From the NCBI GenBank assembly GCA_017437065.1, contig JAFSBX010000091.1, forward strand, positions 1-52,130: a stretch of DNA of 52,130 bases. The letters run 5' to 3'. The notes under the pieces are model-generated. The model did not search any database, was not told the DNA's origin, and saw only the letters and a list, made by a program, of their open reading frames with translations. Positions 23,298 to 32,139 of the stretch are shown here, piece by piece (positions within the stretch are counted from its first letter, which is position 1; each line of letters starts with the position of its first letter). The stretch is from Lachnospiraceae bacterium (GTDB lineage Bacteria; Bacillota; Clostridia; Lachnospirales; Lachnospiraceae). The position numbers and the translations under genes were made by a program.

Positions 23298-24227
23298 ATG
23301 GCAAACATTGCAAAAAAACTGACAGATTTGATTGGAAATACCCCGCTTTTGGAGTTGTCCAATTACGAAGAAAAACATGGACTTGAAGCAAAGCTGATAG
23401 CGAAGGTAGAATATTTTAATCCCCTCGGAAGCGTAAAAGACAGGGTAGCGTATGCTATGATTGAAGAAGGTATAAAACAAGGAAAGATTAATCAAGATAC
23501 TGTTATTATCGAGCCTACCAGCGGCAATACAGGTATTGGGTTGGCATTTGTAACTGCGTCTAAAGGGTTGCGTTTAATTTTAACGATGCCGGATACCATG
23601 AGTATTGAAAGAAGAAGAATTGTAGCAGCACTGGGGGCAGAAGTTGTGTTGACACCGGGAGCAGAAGGTATGAAAGGTGCTATTGCAAAAGCAGAACAGC
23701 TTGCAGAAGAATATGGAAATGCAGTAATTCCACAGCAGTTTGAAAATACAGCAAATCCGGAGGCACATAGAAAGACTACTGCAGAAGAAATTTGGAATGA
23801 TACGGATGGACAGGTGGATATTTTTGTAGCAGGTGTGGGAACCGGCGGCACAATTACCGGAAATGGTGAAGTGTTAAAGGCAAAAAATCCGAATGTAAAA
23901 ATTGTAGCAGTAGAACCGGCAAGTTCTCCGGTTTTATCAGGAGGAGCATCAGGACCACACAAAATTCAGGGAATTGGAGCCGGATTTGTTCCTGGAGTAA
24001 TGAATCTTTCCATAGTAGATGAAATTATTCCGGTGGAAAATGAGGATGCTTTTGAAGCAGCAAGAGCAATAGCAAAATCAGACGGACTTTTAGTAGGAAT
24101 TTCTTCCGGAGCAGCCATTCATGCAGCGACCGAATTAGCAAAAAGACCTGAAAACAAAGGGAAAAACATTGTGGTACTCTTACCGGATACAGGAGAGCGT
24201 TATCTTTCCACCAGTCTTTTTGAATAG
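23298..24227 (+). CDS. cysK: Cysteine synthase A (O-acetylserine sulfhydrylase)
   Basis: CysK makes L-cysteine from O-acetylserine and sulfide with pyridoxal phosphate. The 309-residue length is standard. The PLP lysine is in [13 protein letters not shown] (about residue 44), the substrate loop is [13 protein letters not shown], and the phosphate-binding [10 protein letters not shown] and [10 protein letters not shown] are present. The end [14 protein letters not shown] is typical. It is monocistronic, with its own promoter and terminator. AAGGA precedes the ATG. Confidence 0.96.
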   Translation: MANIAKKLTDLIGNTPLLELSNYEEKHGLEAKLIAKVEYFNPLGSVKDRVAYAMIEEGIKQGKINQDTVIIEPTSGNTGIGLAFVTASKGLRLILTMPDTMSIERRRIVAALGAEVVLTPGAEGMKGAIAKAEQLAEEYGNAVIPQQFENTANPEAHRKTTAEEIWNDTDGQVDIFVAGVGTGGTITGNGEVLKAKNPNVKIVAVEPASSPVLSGGASGPHKIQGIGAGFVPGVMNLSIVDEIIPVENEDAFEAARAIAKSDGLLVGISSGAAIHAATELAKRPENKGKNIVVLLPDTGERYLSTSLFE

Positions 24228-24245
24228 AGTATTGATAGGAAAAGT

Positions 24246-24282
24246 TAAAGGAAGCAGAAAATGATATACTGCTTCCTTTAAT
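24246..24282. terminator. Bidirectional terminator between cysK and nadC
   Basis: TTAAAGGAAGCAG and CTGCTTCCTTTAA form a perfect 13-bp stem with an 11-nt loop. Short T-rich tails occur on both sides, serving cysK and the convergent nad operon. Confidence 0.75.
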
Positions 24283-24369
24283 TTGTGTAAAATAATTACA
24301 GCTATGTCATAAAAATGATTGAACCAACATGAAATCTCTGTAAGTAGAATTTTTATTTAGTAACAAAAA

Positions 24370-25221
24370 TTAGATTGCGTGAAGATTTTTTAAGGAAACG
24401 TCAAGTATTGGTGCAGAATGTGTAAGTGCACCGCTGGAAACGTAATCTACACCAATGTCAATGATTCTTTGGATATTTTCTTTAGTAACATTACCGGAGC
24501 ATTCTGTTTCTGCCTTTCCTGCAACCATTTCAACGGCCTTTTTCATATCTTCTGTACTCATATTATCTAACATAATAATATCAGCACCGGCATCCAATGC
24601 TTCCTGAAGCATGGTAAGGTTTTCGACTTCCACTTCAATTTTGCGGACAAAAGGAGCATATTCCTTTGCCATTTCAATTGCCTTAGCCACACCGCCGGCA
24701 GCTCCGATGTGGTTATCTTTGATTAAAATACCATCGGATAAGTTGTAACGGTGATTGTAACCGCCACCTACTTTTACGGCATATTTTTCAAAAATTCGCA
24801 TATTAGGAGTCGTTTTTCTTGTATCTAACAGCTTGGTTTTGCTTCCTTTTAACAATTCGGCAACGCTTCTTGTATAAGTGGCAATACCACTCATACGCTG
24901 TAAGTAGTTCAGTGCAGTACGTTCACCGGATAACAGTACACGGATATCACCATTTACAACTGCAAGTAAATCACCATTTTTAACAGTATCACCATCTTTA
25001 AAGTACATAATTACTTCTGTTGTTTCGTCCAAAAGCTCAAAAACACGTTTGAATACGTCAAGACCGGCAATAACACCGTCCTGTTTACAGATTAACTGTG
25101 CAGTACCGGCCTTGCTTTCGCGCATAACTGCATTAGTGGTTACGTCTTCGCTGGAAATATCCTCCTGCAAAGCCATCATAATAAGATTATCTACATTTAA
25201 TTTTGTTGTAATCAGATTCAT
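24370..25221 (-). CDS. nadC: Nicotinate-nucleotide diphosphorylase (quinolinate phosphoribosyltransferase)
   Basis: NadC converts quinolinate and PRPP to nicotinate mononucleotide, the third step of de novo NAD synthesis. The 283-residue protein shows LALQEDIS-type N-terminus (MMALQEDISSEDVTTNAV), GERTALNYLQRMSGIAT, LDTRKTTPNMR, GGYNHRYNLSDGILIKDNHI and VEVENLTMLQEAL. It is the last gene of a nadA-nadB-nadC operon on the minus strand. Confidence 0.96.
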   Translation of the reverse strand: MNLITTKLNVDNLIMMALQEDISSEDVTTNAVMRESKAGTAQLICKQDGVIAGLDVFKRVFELLDETTEVIMYFKDGDTVKNGDLLAVVNGDIRVLLSGERTALNYLQRMSGIATYTRSVAELLKGSKTKLLDTRKTTPNMRIFEKYAVKVGGGYNHRYNLSDGILIKDNHIGAAGGVAKAIEMAKEYAPFVRKIEVEVENLTMLQEALDAGADIIMLDNMSTEDMKKAVEMVAGKAETECSGNVTKENIQRIIDIGVDYVSSGALTHSAPILDVSLKNLHAI

Positions 25222-25352
25222 GTTTTTCCCTTTCTAATCATTCTGAACATATATTTGTTCAAGTTTGTAGTTTAAGTTTGATTAACTATATAAGCCCAAT
25301 TTGCCTGAGTATATAGTTTTGAACACTTTTTTAGAGCAATTTTAGAGATTTC

Positions 25353-26690
25353 TTAATTGTCTTTTTGAGTTGTGTTTATTTTTTCTTTATTTATTTCCGC
25401 CCAAATAAGCTGCTTGTTCTTCTCGTGGAAGGCATTCATATCGTCATAATCAGAAAATCTGATATTATAATAAGTTTCCAGTTCTTTTTCCGTAAAAGAA
25501 AGAGCAGGATGAAAACGTTCACTATCCTTAGAAGAAGCTATCATATCGAGGGCAGCATTTTTCGCAAAAACAAGACTTTCCAAAAGAGAGTTGCTGGCTA
25601 GTCTGTTTGCACCATGTACACCATTGCAACAGGTTTCACCGGAAGCATATAAATGTTTCATGGATGTTTTACTGTTCAAATCCACATATATGCCACCCAT
25701 AAAATAGTGCTGGGCAGGTACAACAGGAATCCAGTCTTTTGTAATATCAAAGCCTTCTTCCAGACATTTTTTATAAATATTTGGGAAACGTTTGGTAATA
25801 TCTAAATCTGTAATGGTTTGCATGGAGAGCCAGACAAAATCAGTCCGGTCTTTTTCCATCTGTTTCAGGATTTCCTGAGTTACTACATCTCTTGGAAGAA
25901 GTTCATTTACGAAACGTTCGCCATCTTTATTATATAAAACAGCACCTTCACCACGCACAGACTCTGAAATAAGGAAACGGCGTTCCTTTTTGGTAGAGTA
26001 GAGCGTTGTGGGGTGAATTTGTACATAATTGATATTCTGCAGTCTGATATTGTGTTTTAAAGAAAGTGCAAGTGCATCTCCCGTCAGGTGTGAGAAGTTT
26101 GTGGAATTTTCATAAATTCCGCCAATACCGCCACATGCAAGGAGTATGTTGTCTGCAAAAACAGGGGTTAAGGAACCGTCATTTTCGCGGACAAGAATAC
26201 CATCGCAAACATTGTTATGACATAGTAAATCCACCATTTCCGTATGACATAAAAGTGTTATGTTTTCACGATTATTTACTTGTGCTAAAAGTTTTTCCGT
26301 AATTTCTTTTCCGGTAATATCATCATGATAGAGAATACGATTTGTGGAATGAGCACCTTCTCTTGTATAAAGAAATTCCCCGTTTTCCTGCATGAAAGAG
26401 ACTCCGAAGGAAACCAGTTCATCAATTACCTTACGAGAGGAGCGAATCATCATATCCACTGATTCTTTACGGTTTTCATAATGTCCGGCACGCAATGTGT
26501 CTTCGAAAAAACTGTCATAATCATCTTCTGATTTCAGCACACAGATACCACCCTGTGCCAAAAAAGAATCACTCTCTTCTATGTCGCTTTTTGTAATCAT
26601 TAAAATATTCCAGTCATCAGGAAGATGGAGAGCGGCAAAGCAACCGGCAACACCACAACCTACAAGGATGACATCATACGTTTTTTTCAT
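25353..26690 (-). CDS. nadB: L-aspartate oxidase
   Basis: NadB oxidises aspartate to iminoaspartate with FAD. The N-terminal FAD fold is DVILVGCGVAGCFAALHL, and the active region includes SFLAQGGICV, LACGGIGGIYENSTN and the C-terminal GETCCNGVHGANRLASNSLLE in two parts. At 445 residues it is shorter than the E. coli enzyme (540) because most of the C-terminal helical domain is missing, which is usual in Clostridia. It lies between nadA and nadC. The 131-bp gap to nadC holds no clear terminator. Confidence 0.94.
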   Translation of the reverse strand: MKKTYDVILVGCGVAGCFAALHLPDDWNILMITKSDIEESDSFLAQGGICVLKSEDDYDSFFEDTLRAGHYENRKESVDMMIRSSRKVIDELVSFGVSFMQENGEFLYTREGAHSTNRILYHDDITGKEITEKLLAQVNNRENITLLCHTEMVDLLCHNNVCDGILVRENDGSLTPVFADNILLACGGIGGIYENSTNFSHLTGDALALSLKHNIRLQNINYVQIHPTTLYSTKKERRFLISESVRGEGAVLYNKDGERFVNELLPRDVVTQEILKQMEKDRTDFVWLSMQTITDLDITKRFPNIYKKCLEEGFDITKDWIPVVPAQHYFMGGIYVDLNSKTSMKHLYASGETCCNGVHGANRLASNSLLESLVFAKNAALDMIASSKDSERFHPALSFTEKELETYYNIRFSDYDDMNAFHEKNKQLIWAEINKEKINTTQKDN

Positions 26691-26730
26691 AATATTTTAA
26701 ACCTCTGTTTATCAATAATATGCAAAGCTT

Positions 26731-27654
26731 TTATTTGGCAAGCTCAAGCATACGTTCCATAGGAGCAAGAGCTTTTTTCATAAAGTCTTCTTTCAGCTCT
26801 ACGGCAGGTGCATTGTTTTCCAATGCAGCAATAATTTTATCTAAAGTAATTTTTTTCATGTTCGGGCAAATCTGCATATTGCCTGCTACATAAAATTTCT
26901 TATCAGGATTGCGTTTCTTCAGCTCGTACATTACGCCCATTTCGGTTACTACGATAAACTCGGAAGCAGAACTTTTTTCAGAATAAGCAATAATACCTGA
27001 TGTACTTCCGATATAGTCAGCGAGTGCCGTAACTTCCGGTTTACACTCCGGGTGTACTAAAACTTCGGCAGAAGGTCTTTCTGCTTTTGCAGCTTTAATC
27101 TGTTCTGCGGTAATGGCATGATGTACATGGCAATAGCCGTCATTAAAAATAAAATTCTTTTCCGGAAGCTTGTCAGCTATGTAGTGTGCAAGGTTCTGAT
27201 CCGGAATAAAGAAAATATTTTTATTTGGAAGTGCCTCTACGATTTTTAGTGCATTTGCACTTGTTACACATACATCGGAACAGGTCTTTAATTCTGCGGT
27301 AGAATTTACATAACATACTACAGCAACGTCTTCATATTCACGGCGCACTTCTTCAATGCGTTCTACGGTAGCCATATGTGCCATTGGGCAGTCTGCATTG
27401 CCATCCGGCAGAAGTACGGTTTTAGACGGATTTAATATTTTGGCACTCTCTCCCATAAAGGAAACTCCGCACAGTACAATGGTGTCTGCGTCAATTTTGG
27501 TAGCAACTTCACTTAAATAATAAGAATCACCGATGTAATCTGCAATTTCCTGTACTTCGTCTTCAACATAATAATGAGCCATAATCACGGCATTTTTTTC
27601 TTTTTTTAATTGGTTTATGCGGGCAATTTTTTCATTCACGGTCTTGTCCTCCAT
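26731..27654 (-). CDS. nadA: Quinolinate synthase
   Basis: NadA condenses iminoaspartate with dihydroxyacetone phosphate to quinolinate using a 4Fe-4S cluster. The 307-residue protein has the opening NAVIMAHYYVEDEVQEIADY and conserved Cys positions in TIVLCGVSFMGES, HVHHAITAEQI...HPECKPEV and QICPNMKKI, the three cluster regions. It is the first gene of the nadABC operon, behind a good promoter (27671-27699) and a long imperfect palindrome. Confidence 0.96.
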   Translation of the reverse strand: MEDKTVNEKIARINQLKKEKNAVIMAHYYVEDEVQEIADYIGDSYYLSEVATKIDADTIVLCGVSFMGESAKILNPSKTVLLPDGNADCPMAHMATVERIEEVRREYEDVAVVCYVNSTAELKTCSDVCVTSANALKIVEALPNKNIFFIPDQNLAHYIADKLPEKNFIFNDGYCHVHHAITAEQIKAAKAERPSAEVLVHPECKPEVTALADYIGSTSGIIAYSEKSSASEFIVVTEMGVMYELKKRNPDKKFYVAGNMQICPNMKKITLDKIIAALENNAPAVELKEDFMKKALAPMERMLELAK

Positions 27655-27670
27655 CGCATTATTAAATGTG

Positions 27671-27699
27671 AGTATACCACTTTTCTATACGGGTGACAA
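27671..27699 (-). promoter_or_regulatory. nadABC promoter
   Basis: On the minus strand TTGTCA (27694-27699), 17 bp and TATACT (27671-27676) lie 17 bp before the nadA start codon. Confidence 0.7.
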
Positions 27700-27701
27700 G
27701 A

Positions 27702-27743
27702 TTACTTTCAATAGGAAAATTCTATTTCCGACTGAAAGAGTAA
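27702..27743. promoter_or_regulatory. Long imperfect palindrome between nadA and the S8 protease gene
   Basis: TTACTTTCAATAGGAAA and TTTCCGACTGAAAGAGTAA are complementary over most of their length and sit directly upstream of the nadA -35 box. It could bind a NAD-responsive regulator or act on the divergent protease gene. It does not match the NiaR or NrtR sites I know. Confidence 0.4.
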
Positions 27744-27797
27744 GGGAATGAATATATATGGATGTATGGAAGATAAATTATTTTGTGGAGAGGGCTT

Positions 27798-29540
27798 ATG
27801 GATAATTCTAAAATTGAAAATATTTTGAATTTAGCTTTGAATTCTACAACGGAAGAGAGGGAAAAATCAGACAACCTTAATGTTGGATATAATGCGGCAG
27901 AAAATACATGGGAAGTCATTGTGAAATATAACGGTGATATCAGCAGACTGCAGAGTGAGGTCATTCAGGTGGAAGAACTGCTTGCAGGATACGCTATTAT
28001 TACGCTTCCGGAGGGGCTTATAGATTCCTTGGCGGAATTGAATGAAATTGAATATATTGAAAAGCCGAAGAGGCTGTTTTTTTCTGTTATAGCGGGAAAA
28101 GAGGCATCCTGTATTTTGCCTGTGACTGAGGGAATGGAAGGGTTGACAGGGCGGGGATGTCTGATTGGTATTATTGATTCGGGAATTGATTATGCGAATT
28201 TGGATTTTCGGACACGAACCGGGGAAAGCAGGATTTTGTATTTGTGGGATCAGGTACTTGCAGAAGAATATACAAAACAACAGATTGATGAGGCATTAGC
28301 GGCACCTACGAGAGAACAGCAACAGACTTTGGTTCCAAGTGTGGATATTTCCGGTCATGGAACGGCGGTGGCGGGGATTGCGGCAGGAAACGGGAATGGG
28401 TCAGATGGTAGATTTTCCGGTGTGGCACCGGAGAGTGAGTTGATTGTGGTAAAGCTTGGGCAGCCGAGAGAAGGAGGCTTTCCGCGGACAACAGAGCTAA
28501 TGAGGGCAATTACATACGTAATAAGGAAAGCATTGGAACTGGAGAGACCTGTGGTGGTAAATTTAAGCTTTGGAAATACCTATGGCGCTCATGATGGAAC
28601 TTCACTTTTGGAGCGTTTTCTGGATAATGTTTCGGAAATTGGCAGAAGTGTTGTCTGTGTGGGAAGTGGAAACGAAGCGGCTTCGGCAGGGCATTATGCA
28701 GGAACATTTGTGCCGGGAGCACAGGTGAGGCAAATAGTGGAGCTGGCAGTGGCAAATTATGAAACAACAGTTAATGTGCAATTGTGGAAAAATTATGCGG
28801 ATATTTTTTTGATTGAGGTGGTGGCACCTTCGGGAGAACGCAGGCAGATACCGGTGAAAACGTCCGGGAGGTATACTTTTACGGCGGATAATACGCAGCT
28901 TTTGATTTATGTGGGAGAGCCTGTGCCTTATTCGGTTAATCAGGAAATTTATATTGATTTCCTGCCGGAGAATATATATGTGGCAAGTGGTGTCTGGCGT
29001 TTTGAGTTGATTCCGCATGATATCAGGGTAGGGGTATATACTTTTTATTTGCCGAGTAGTAGTGTACGGAATGTACAGACCAGATTTTACGGACCTATGC
29101 CGGAAGCAACGCTGACAATACCGTCTACGGCAAGGAGGGTGATTACGGTAGGGGCTTATGATACGACGTATGATTCTTATGCGGACTTTTCGGGACGAGG
29201 ATATGCAGATACGAACCAGTTGGCACAGACGTTTTTGCAATTAGAGGTAAAACCGGATTTGGCGGCGCCGGGAGTTGGGATTGTGACAACCGCTGTAGGA
29301 GGCGGATATGAGGCTGTAACGGGGACTTCTTTTGCAACGCCGTTTGTGACAGGGGCGGCGGCACTTATGATGGAATGGGGGATTGTGCGAGGGAATGATC
29401 CGTTTTTGTATGGGGAGAAGGTAAAAGCGTATTTGCGACGCGGGGCGAAGAGAATACGGGGGGAGAGTGAGTATCCGAATAGTCGGGTTGGGTTTGGGGC
29501 GTTGTGTTTGGAGGAGAGTTTACCGGTTGTCTTTTTTTGA
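27798..29540 (+). CDS. S8 family serine peptidase (CspC-like, subtilisin fold)
   Basis: The 580-residue protein has the complete subtilisin triad: Asp in IGIIDSGIDYANLDF (about 126), His in DISGHGTAVAGIAAGNG (about 186) and Ser in GTSFATPFVTGAA (about 509). A roughly 150-residue beta-rich insert lies between the His and Ser regions, as in clostridial CspB/CspC-like germination proteases. There is an N-terminal prodomain-like region (1-110) and no signal peptide. ATG 27798 follows GGAGAGG. A TTG five codons upstream is less likely. The gene is unusually G-rich on the coding strand toward its 3' end. Substrate unknown. Confidence 0.9.
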   Translation: MDNSKIENILNLALNSTTEEREKSDNLNVGYNAAENTWEVIVKYNGDISRLQSEVIQVEELLAGYAIITLPEGLIDSLAELNEIEYIEKPKRLFFSVIAGKEASCILPVTEGMEGLTGRGCLIGIIDSGIDYANLDFRTRTGESRILYLWDQVLAEEYTKQQIDEALAAPTREQQQTLVPSVDISGHGTAVAGIAAGNGNGSDGRFSGVAPESELIVVKLGQPREGGFPRTTELMRAITYVIRKALELERPVVVNLSFGNTYGAHDGTSLLERFLDNVSEIGRSVVCVGSGNEAASAGHYAGTFVPGAQVRQIVELAVANYETTVNVQLWKNYADIFLIEVVAPSGERRQIPVKTSGRYTFTADNTQLLIYVGEPVPYSVNQEIYIDFLPENIYVASGVWRFELIPHDIRVGVYTFYLPSSSVRNVQTRFYGPMPEATLTIPSTARRVITVGAYDTTYDSYADFSGRGYADTNQLAQTFLQLEVKPDLAAPGVGIVTTAVGGGYEAVTGTSFATPFVTGAAALMMEWGIVRGNDPFLYGEKVKAYLRRGAKRIRGESEYPNSRVGFGALCLEESLPVVFF

Positions 29541-29613
29541 TAGGGATGATATAAAAAAGGTAAAATAATAACAAAAAAAACGTTACGCATACCTAATGCA
29601 CAGGAGGTTTAGG

Positions 29614-30750
29614 ATGAAATTTTTATTTGCATCAGATTCTTTTAAGGGTACACTTTCCAGTGAAAAAACAATTGAATTACTAACGCGGGCTGCAAAAGAA
29701 GTGTTCGAAGAGTGTGAATGTGTCGGAATTCCGGTTGCTGATGGTGGGGAAGGAACTACCGAAGCAGTCATAAGTGCCGTAAATGGTGAAAAAGTTCCGA
29801 TATCCGTACATGGTCCGCTGATGGAGCATCGAGAAGTATTTTTCGGGAAAATAGATGAAAACACAGCAATTCTGGAAATGGCAGTGGCTTCCGGGTTACC
29901 ATTAGTACCGGAAGAAAAAAGGGATCCAAGAAAAACAACATCGTATGGCACCGGTGAAATGATTAAGTCAGCATTAGAAAGAGGATACACAAATATTACG
30001 ATAGCAATTGGTGGTTCGGCTACAAATGATGGCGGTATGGGATGTATGCGTGCACTTGGGGTAAAATTTTTAGATGAGGATGGTAACGAACTGGAAGGAA
30101 CAGGAGCAGATTTGAAAAAGGTTGCACATATTGATTGCTCAACCATAGACGTTAGAATTAAAAATGTCAATTTTACGGTAATGTGCGATGTGACAAATCC
30201 TCTTTGTGGTAAAGAAGGAGCAACCTATACATTTGGCAGACAAAAAGGCGGTACGACTGACATTTTAAATGAGTTGGAGTTGGGAATGTGTAATTATCGG
30301 GACGTCATTATTCGCGAATTTGGTATCAATCCCGATAATATTTCGGGTTCCGGTGCAGCAGGTGGTTTAGGTGCGGCATTTTCTGTATTTTTAAATGCGG
30401 AATTAAAGTCCGGAATTGAAACAGTGTTGGACTTGATTGAGTTTGACAGTCATTTGAATGGAGTTTCCATGGTTGTGACTGGCGAGGGAAAACTGGATTG
30501 GCAGTCGTGTTTCGGAAAGGTGGTACAAGGTGTGGGGAAATGTTGTAAAAAGCATGGAGTGCCGGCAGTCGCACTTGTAGGTAGTATGGGAGAAGGGGCA
30601 GAACAGATATATGATTATGGAATAGATTCTGTTATGACGACTGTGAATGCAGTCAGTGAATTGGAAGATGTGCTGAATAATGCAGAAATACTATATTATA
30701 GTGCTGCAAAGCGTATGTTTCTTTTAATGAAAATTGGAAGGAAGCTGTGA
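29614..30750 (+). CDS. Glycerate kinase
   Basis: Phosphorylates D-glycerate with ATP (glycerate kinase type I, GlxK/GarK family). The 378-residue protein starts MKFLFASDSFKGTLSS and shows VADGGEGTTEAV, GTGEMIKSAL, GGSATNDGGMGCMRALG and SGAAGGLGAAF, all family signatures. ATG 29614 lies 6 nt after AGGAGG. An ATG six codons upstream overlaps the binding site itself and is excluded. No partner glyoxylate or glycerate genes are adjacent. Confidence 0.95.
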   Translation: MKFLFASDSFKGTLSSEKTIELLTRAAKEVFEECECVGIPVADGGEGTTEAVISAVNGEKVPISVHGPLMEHREVFFGKIDENTAILEMAVASGLPLVPEEKRDPRKTTSYGTGEMIKSALERGYTNITIAIGGSATNDGGMGCMRALGVKFLDEDGNELEGTGADLKKVAHIDCSTIDVRIKNVNFTVMCDVTNPLCGKEGATYTFGRQKGGTTDILNELELGMCNYRDVIIREFGINPDNISGSGAAGGLGAAFSVFLNAELKSGIETVLDLIEFDSHLNGVSMVVTGEGKLDWQSCFGKVVQGVGKCCKKHGVPAVALVGSMGEGAEQIYDYGIDSVMTTVNAVSELEDVLNNAEILYYSAAKRMFLLMKIGRKL

Positions 30751-30908
30751 ATGAAACAGCAGTGTGAACGTTTGGTTTGTCGGAGAAAGTTTAGCGTAAA
30801 TATAAGCATGTTGTGAAGTAAAAATGGTTGTGTTTGTCAGGGGATTAACAAACAGAACGTTTGATTATGAATATGATAGTAGGGAAGAATATTGGAGCAT
30901 TATTAACT

Positions 30909-32048
30909 ATGCAGATATATGTAGTGAAAAGCGGCGACAGTCTGGACAGTATTGCCGCAGGATTTGGAATAGGAGCAGAGGAAATTGCTTATGCAAATCA
31001 GATTTTTTATCCGTACCGGCTTGCGATTGGGCAGGCACTTTTGATACCGGAACAGAGTACGGCTGAAAATAAAAGGCAGGTTCATGTAAACGGATATGCC
31101 TATCCTTTTATAAGGGAATGGGTGCTGGGGGAGACACTGCCGTTTCTGACAACGCTTTCTGTTTTTTCTTACGGATTTACTCCGGAGGGAGAACTGGTGC
31201 CGCCATTGGTGGACGATAATTGGATGATAAATGCGGCATGGCAGCAGGGAGTGCGACCGATTCTTACGTTGACGCCCTTTGATGAAACGGGGATGTTCAA
31301 TAATTATTTAATCAGTGTGATTGTGAATGATTTAACCGCACAACAGAATTTGATTACACAAATGCTGGCGGTTATGGGTGAAAAGGGATTTGTGGGGATA
31401 GATATTGATTTTGAGTTTATTTTGCCGGAGGATAGGGTGGCATTTGCGGACTTTGTGGCAAATGTGCAGAAGCAGGCAGCACCGCTTGGATATACGGTTT
31501 CCGTGGCACTTGCACCGAAGATTTCACCGGATCAGCAGGGACTTTTGTATGAGGGGAAGGATTACGGTCTTTTGGGGGCAGCAGCGGATAGTGTGCTTTT
31601 GATGACGTATGAGTGGGGGTATACTTACGGTCCCCCCATGGCCGTCGCCCCAATCAACAAAGTCCGCGAAGTCATCGAATACGCTCTTACCGAAATTCCA
31701 CGCGAGAAAATCGACATCGGAATTCCAAACTACGGCTACGACTGGGAACTCCCCTTCGTTCGTGGAGTAACAAAAGCCCAAACCATTGGAAATATAGAAG
31801 CCGTAGACATTGCCATTGCAAACGGAGCAGAAATCCAGTTCGATCAGACTGCCATGACCCCATTTTTTCGCTACACGTTGAATGGAATAGAACACGAAGT
31901 CTGGTTCGAGGATGTACGAAGCATACGGGAAAAGTTCAATCTGATAACAGAATATGGGTTGCGAGGGATGGGCTATTGGCAGATTATGAAGCTGTTTCGA
32001 GCAAATTGGCTGCTTCTGGCAGATACTTTTGAAATTCAAAAAGGATGA
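30909..32048 (+). CDS. LysM-GH18 protein (YaaH/SleL-like peptidoglycan hydrolase)
   Basis: The 379-residue protein has one LysM domain (about 1-46, MQIYVVKSGDSLDSIAAGFG) that binds peptidoglycan and a GH18 domain with the catalytic motif GIDIDFEF (about 162-169). YaaH and SleL of this type act on spore cortex as N-acetylglucosaminidases. ATG 30909 follows GGAG by 11 nt. The frame is open to 30861, but the family starts at MQIYVV. Codon composition flips inside the gene near 31625: upstream codons are G-rich, and the next 250 bp are C-rich at third positions (see findings). The gap 30751-30908 holds no further gene. Confidence 0.9.
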   Translation: MQIYVVKSGDSLDSIAAGFGIGAEEIAYANQIFYPYRLAIGQALLIPEQSTAENKRQVHVNGYAYPFIREWVLGETLPFLTTLSVFSYGFTPEGELVPPLVDDNWMINAAWQQGVRPILTLTPFDETGMFNNYLISVIVNDLTAQQNLITQMLAVMGEKGFVGIDIDFEFILPEDRVAFADFVANVQKQAAPLGYTVSVALAPKISPDQQGLLYEGKDYGLLGAAADSVLLMTYEWGYTYGPPMAVAPINKVREVIEYALTEIPREKIDIGIPNYGYDWELPFVRGVTKAQTIGNIEAVDIAIANGAEIQFDQTAMTPFFRYTLNGIEHEVWFEDVRSIREKFNLITEYGLRGMGYWQIMKLFRANWLLLADTFEIQKG

Positions 32049-32139
32049 GTTAAACGGTAATACCTTGCAACACTGCGCTGCTTATAGTAAACTGGTATGA
32101 GTTGTGGGAAGTGATACTATAGGCAGAAAGGACAAAAGA

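Noticed and set aside
23492-23962. 156-codon open frame antisense to cysK.
   Set aside because: It has no ribosome binding site or recognisable domain and lies wholly opposite a certain gene. It is a codon-composition shadow.
25353-26690. Truncated nadB.
   Set aside because: 445 residues is short compared with E. coli, but the shortened C-terminus is common in Clostridia and all core motifs are present.
28602-29240. 212-codon minus-strand frame inside the S8 protease gene.
   Set aside because: Its sequence is Arg/Ile/His-rich with no domain and it is fully covered by the intact subtilisin gene.
31524-32039. 171-codon minus-strand frame inside the GH18 gene.
   Set aside because: It overlaps the composition-switch region but has no homology signature or start site. 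I considered a genuine overlapping gene and found no support.
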